A stretch of 64,000 nt of DNA from an uncultured Porphyromonadaceae bacterium (GTDB taxonomy: Bacteria > Bacteroidota > Bacteroidia > Bacteroidales > Muribaculaceae), in the NCBI GenBank assembly GCA_902495245.1, contig CABUWI010000005.1:62001-126000 (forward strand), given 5' to 3'. Positions 61,370 to 64,000 of this stretch are shown here, piece after piece; position 1 is the first letter of the stretch, and each line of letters starts with the position of its first letter. Position numbers and translations under genes: made by a program. The notes beneath the pieces are model-generated. The model was given only the letters and a program-made list of their open reading frames with translations. It was not told the origin of the DNA and ran no database searches.

Positions 61370-62719
61370 ATGAAAAGAATAGTAATTCTCGGAGGCGGCG
61401 AGTCGGGCACGGGCGCCGCGATTCTTGCCAAAGACAAGGGCATGGACGTGTTTCTCAGCGACAGCGGCACGCTGGCGCCGCGCTATGTCGACACCCTCCG
61501 CGCCGAGGGCATCGCTTTCGAGCAGGGCGGCCACACGGAGGCGCTGATTCTCAACGCCGACGAGGTGGTGAAGAGCCCGGGCATACCCCCGACGGCGCCT
61601 CTGATTCAGAAAATCACGGCCGCCGGCATTCCGGTAATCTCCGAAATCGAGCTTGCCGGCCGATATACCGACTCGAAGATGGTGTGCATCACCGGCTCGA
61701 ACGGCAAGACCACCACGACCACCCTCATTACCCACATTCTCACCTCGGGCGGCATCGACGCATCGCCCGCCGGCAACGTGGGCCGCAGCCTGGCATGGCA
61801 GGTAGCGCGCGAGCCCCACGACGTCTATGTTGTCGAGCTCTCGTCGTTCCAGCTCGAGAACATGTATGACTTCAAGGCCAACATTGCCGTGCTGCTCAAC
61901 ATCACGCCCGACCATCTTGACCGCTACGACTATGAAATGCAGAACTACATCGACGCCAAGTTCCGCATTATCCGCAACATGACGGCCGACGACGCCTTCA
62001 TCTACTGGCAGGACGACCCCGTAATCACCCGCCAGCTCGAGCGCGTCTCGACCGAGGCCACCCGCATGCCTTTCGGCCTGGAGCCGGAGGAGCATACGGC
62101 CGCCTATGTCGATTCGGAGAACAATCTCGTCATCAAGGCGGCCAACGAGCCTTTCGCCATGCCGCGCGCCGACCTGGCCCTGAACGGCCTGCACAATCTC
62201 TATAATTCGATGGCGGCCGGCATCAGCGCCCGCCTGCTCGACGTGCGCAGCGAAGACCTGCGCCGCGCCCTGAGCGACTTCAGCGGTGTGCCTCACCGCC
62301 TGGAGGCCGCCGGAACGGTTGACGGCGTGCGCTGGATCAACGACTCGAAGGCCACCAACGTCAATTCTTGCTGGTATGCGCTCGAAAGCATGCCCGAGAG
62401 CAAGACCACCGTGCTGATTCTCGGCGGCAAGGACAAGGGCAACGACTATTCGGAGATTCTGCCCCTGGTGCGCCGCAAGGTCAAGGCAATCGTGGCCATG
62501 GGCCTGCACAACGAGAAAATCATGGACTTTTTCAAGGGCGAGGTGCCCGACCTGGTCAGCACCGCCTCGCTCGACGACGCCGTCAGCGCCTGCCGCCGCC
62601 TCGCGTGCGAGGGCGACACCGTGCTGCTCAGCCCCTGCTGCGCGTCGTTCGACCTGTTCACCTCCTATGTTAACCGCGGCGAGCTCTTCAAGGCCGCCGT
62701 CAAAGCCCTTAACGAATAA
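61370..62719 (+). CDS. murD: UDP-MurNAc-alanine:D-glutamate ligase
   Basis: A 449-residue cytosolic Mur ligase adding D-glutamate. The N-terminal UDP-binding part begins RIVILGGGESGTGAAILAKD. The ATP-binding loop is CITGSNGKTTTTTLITHIL. NVGRSLAWQ, VVELSSFQLENM and NITPDHLDRYDYEMQNYIDA follow, as does the C-terminal WINDSKATNVNSCWYALESM, ILGGKDKGNDY. All segments are characteristic of MurD. Length is normal; ftsW starts 5 bases after the stop. Confidence 0.95.
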   Translation: MKRIVILGGGESGTGAAILAKDKGMDVFLSDSGTLAPRYVDTLRAEGIAFEQGGHTEALILNADEVVKSPGIPPTAPLIQKITAAGIPVISEIELAGRYTDSKMVCITGSNGKTTTTTLITHILTSGGIDASPAGNVGRSLAWQVAREPHDVYVVELSSFQLENMYDFKANIAVLLNITPDHLDRYDYEMQNYIDAKFRIIRNMTADDAFIYWQDDPVITRQLERVSTEATRMPFGLEPEEHTAAYVDSENNLVIKAANEPFAMPRADLALNGLHNLYNSMAAGISARLLDVRSEDLRRALSDFSGVPHRLEAAGTVDGVRWINDSKATNVNSCWYALESMPESKTTVLILGGKDKGNDYSEILPLVRRKVKAIVAMGLHNEKIMDFFKGEVPDLVSTASLDDAVSACRRLACEGDTVLLSPCCASFDLFTSYVNRGELFKAAVKALNE

Positions 62720-62724
62720 GAACC

Positions 62725-64000
62725 ATGGCCTATCGTCAACCTCAACCAGCCGAAGCTGTCGGTGGCGCCCCCGCCCCGCAGTCGCCGGCCGTTACCAAGC
62801 CTAACGCCCCCGACACGCACATCTGGGGCTGCTACGGCTTTCTGGTGGTGCTCTCCATTATCGAGCTCTACAGTGCCTCGTCATTTGAAATCGCCAAGCA
62901 GGGCCTTTACGGGCCGCTGATGCGCCATGTGTCGATGCTCTTTGCCGGCTTCCTGATTATCCTTGGCCTGCAGCGGGTGCACTATAAATATTTCGCCAAT
63001 GCCGGTCGCGCTTTGTTCGTGCTTTCGTCTCTGGCCATGGTCTATGTAATGTTTTTCGGCGAGATTGTCAACGGCGCGCGCCGCGCCATCTCGCTGCCCT
63101 TCATGTCGCTCCAGCCGGCCGAGTTCATAAAGCTGTCGGCCGTGATGATGCTGGCCCTCGTGCTCGGCACGTCGCAGCTGAAAAAAGACGAGCGCCTGCG
63201 CAACCGCGGACTCATCAAGGCGGCGGCGCTGACGCTTTTTCTCAGCGCGCTGCTCTTCACCCAGGGCCTGACCAACACGGTGATTCTGATGCTCATCTGC
63301 ATCAGCATGCTCATTCTCGGCGCCTTTGAGTGGCGCAAATTCCTGATTATCACCGCTGTGTTCGCTCTGTTTGCCGGAGCGGCCGCCGGCGTGAAGTTCG
63401 CAATGGCCTCAGACGAGCCTGCAAAGAAAGAGACGCCGGTTCTTGTCGATTCGCGCGGTCAGAAGTTTGCAGTGCCCGAGGTAGCCGGAACCGGCGGTGG
63501 CGGCTCGCGACTTGAAGACAACACCTGGAAAAACCGTATTCGGGCCTTTACCGACCCGACTCCGCGCTATGAGCGACCCATCACGGCCAAGAACCTTCAG
63601 GAGATGCGCTCGTACATGGCCCAGGCCAACGGCGGTTGGGTAGGGGTCTTTCCCGGCAACTCGCGCGAGACGTCGCGCCTGCCGCTGGCGTTCAGCGACT
63701 TCATCTTCGCCATCATTGTCGAAGACCTCGGCTTTGTGGGCGCTATGTTCATTCTGCTGCTCTATATCTGGCTGCTGGCCAGGGCCTATTTCATTGCCTA
63801 TCGCTGTAACCAGATGTATCCGGCATTCCTCGTAACGGGCTGCGCACTGCTCATCACGCTGCAGGCGCTGTTTCACATGGCAATCGTGTCGGGCGCCGGC
63901 CCGGTGTCGGGTCAGCCGCTGCCGCTCTTCTCGAAGGGCGGAACGTCGATTCTGGTAACATCGATTGCCTTCGGAATCATGCTCAGCGTGAGCCGCTTCA
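62725..64000 (+). CDS. ftsW: Lipid II polymerase/cell-division protein FtsW (partial)
   Basis: The frame is open to the window end, giving the first ~425 residues of a SEDS-family peptidoglycan polymerase that works with FtsI at the septum. A Pro/Ala/Gln-rich cytoplasmic N-terminus (~30 residues) precedes about ten membrane helices. Family motifs: NGARRAISLPFMSLQPAEFI, KLSAVMMLALVLG; the large extracytoplasmic loop; SDFIFAIIVEDLGFVGAMFI; and VSGQPLPLFSKGGTSILVT. Only the last helix and C-terminal tail are missing. Position after murD is standard for the cluster. Confidence 0.93.
   Translation, partial: MAYRQPQPAEAVGGAPAPQSPAVTKPNAPDTHIWGCYGFLVVLSIIELYSASSFEIAKQGLYGPLMRHVSMLFAGFLIILGLQRVHYKYFANAGRALFVLSSLAMVYVMFFGEIVNGARRAISLPFMSLQPAEFIKLSAVMMLALVLGTSQLKKDERLRNRGLIKAAALTLFLSALLFTQGLTNTVILMLICISMLILGAFEWRKFLIITAVFALFAGAAAGVKFAMASDEPAKKETPVLVDSRGQKFAVPEVAGTGGGGSRLEDNTWKNRIRAFTDPTPRYERPITAKNLQEMRSYMAQANGGWVGVFPGNSRETSRLPLAFSDFIFAIIVEDLGFVGAMFILLLYIWLLARAYFIAYRCNQMYPAFLVTGCALLITLQALFHMAIVSGAGPVSGQPLPLFSKGGTSILVTSIAFGIMLSVSRF

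Noticed and set aside
60038..62509. 823-codon minus-strand frame spanning mraY and murD
   Set aside because: Low-complexity His/Ala/Gly/Asp-rich translation typical of antisense of GC-rich genes; both plus-strand genes are certain.

Overview
The window is a GC-rich chromosomal segment from a member of the order Bacteroidales, most likely a gut Muribaculaceae-like bacterium. The family-level call is inference. Three things support it. Promoters follow the Bacteroidota pattern (TTTG, 19-20 bp, TAnnTTTG), and many -7 boxes sit only a few bases before an ATG. The gene set is typical of the group: DUF1016, DUF3737, DUF6029 and Omp28-like proteins, serine-type sulfatase, tandem GH20 enzymes, Bacteroidota-type LptE and FtsL. 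Several secreted proteins share a C-terminal tail ending in a variant of GVYIINGVKTLVK.

Layout. 1-9250: the end of a secreted fibronectin-like protein, a 208-bp MITE-like element, an OmpA-type protein, tRNA-Leu(UAA), a sodium:neurotransmitter-type symporter, folB and a 1005-residue secreted protein lying between inverted copies of a composite repeat. 9251-14400 (minus): an operon of C11 protease, mscS, rnz and tadA, and a hipBA toxin-antitoxin pair with a visible operator. 14488-24930 (plus): dapA, rsmA, a sigma-54 activator, lptE, a TPR-like gene, secG, prfB with its programmed frameshift, a SurA-like isomerase, a structured RNA element, a SemiSWEET gene and dnaK. 24959-33226 (plus): an AbiEi/AbiEii pair under a 15-bp-arm palindrome, a Crp-family regulator, a three-gene envelope operon of unknown role, and nudix-mutL-lipid kinase. 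33236-34218: a decayed REP-associated transposase gene bracketed by perfect 23-bp inverted repeats.

34218-55030 (minus): a MATE transporter, DUF3737 protein, sulfatase, a 43-residue protein and an outer-membrane protein; aroC and ybaK; a base-composition island with a DUF1016 nuclease; then a ~13-kb unidirectional array running from a thioredoxin-like gene through DUF6029, Omp28-like and sorting-domain proteins to three GH20 hexosaminidases, ending at a strong terminator. The sulfatase and the hexosaminidases fit degradation of sulfated N-acetylglucosamine-containing host glycans such as mucin O-glycans. 55203-64000 (plus): the division/cell-wall cluster rsmH-ftsL-ftsI-murE-mraY-murD-ftsW, cut by the window end and lacking mraZ next to rsmH. 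MurE carries the DNPR motif, so the peptidoglycan should contain meso-diaminopimelate, in line with dapA upstream.

No wholly new system is proven here. The best leads are the 22473-22552 three-way-junction RNA, the decayed transposase with its perfect flanking repeats, the uncharacterised 27168-29820 operon, the Shine-Dalgarno-dependent prfB recoding site in a lineage that rarely uses Shine-Dalgarno, and the GH20 array.
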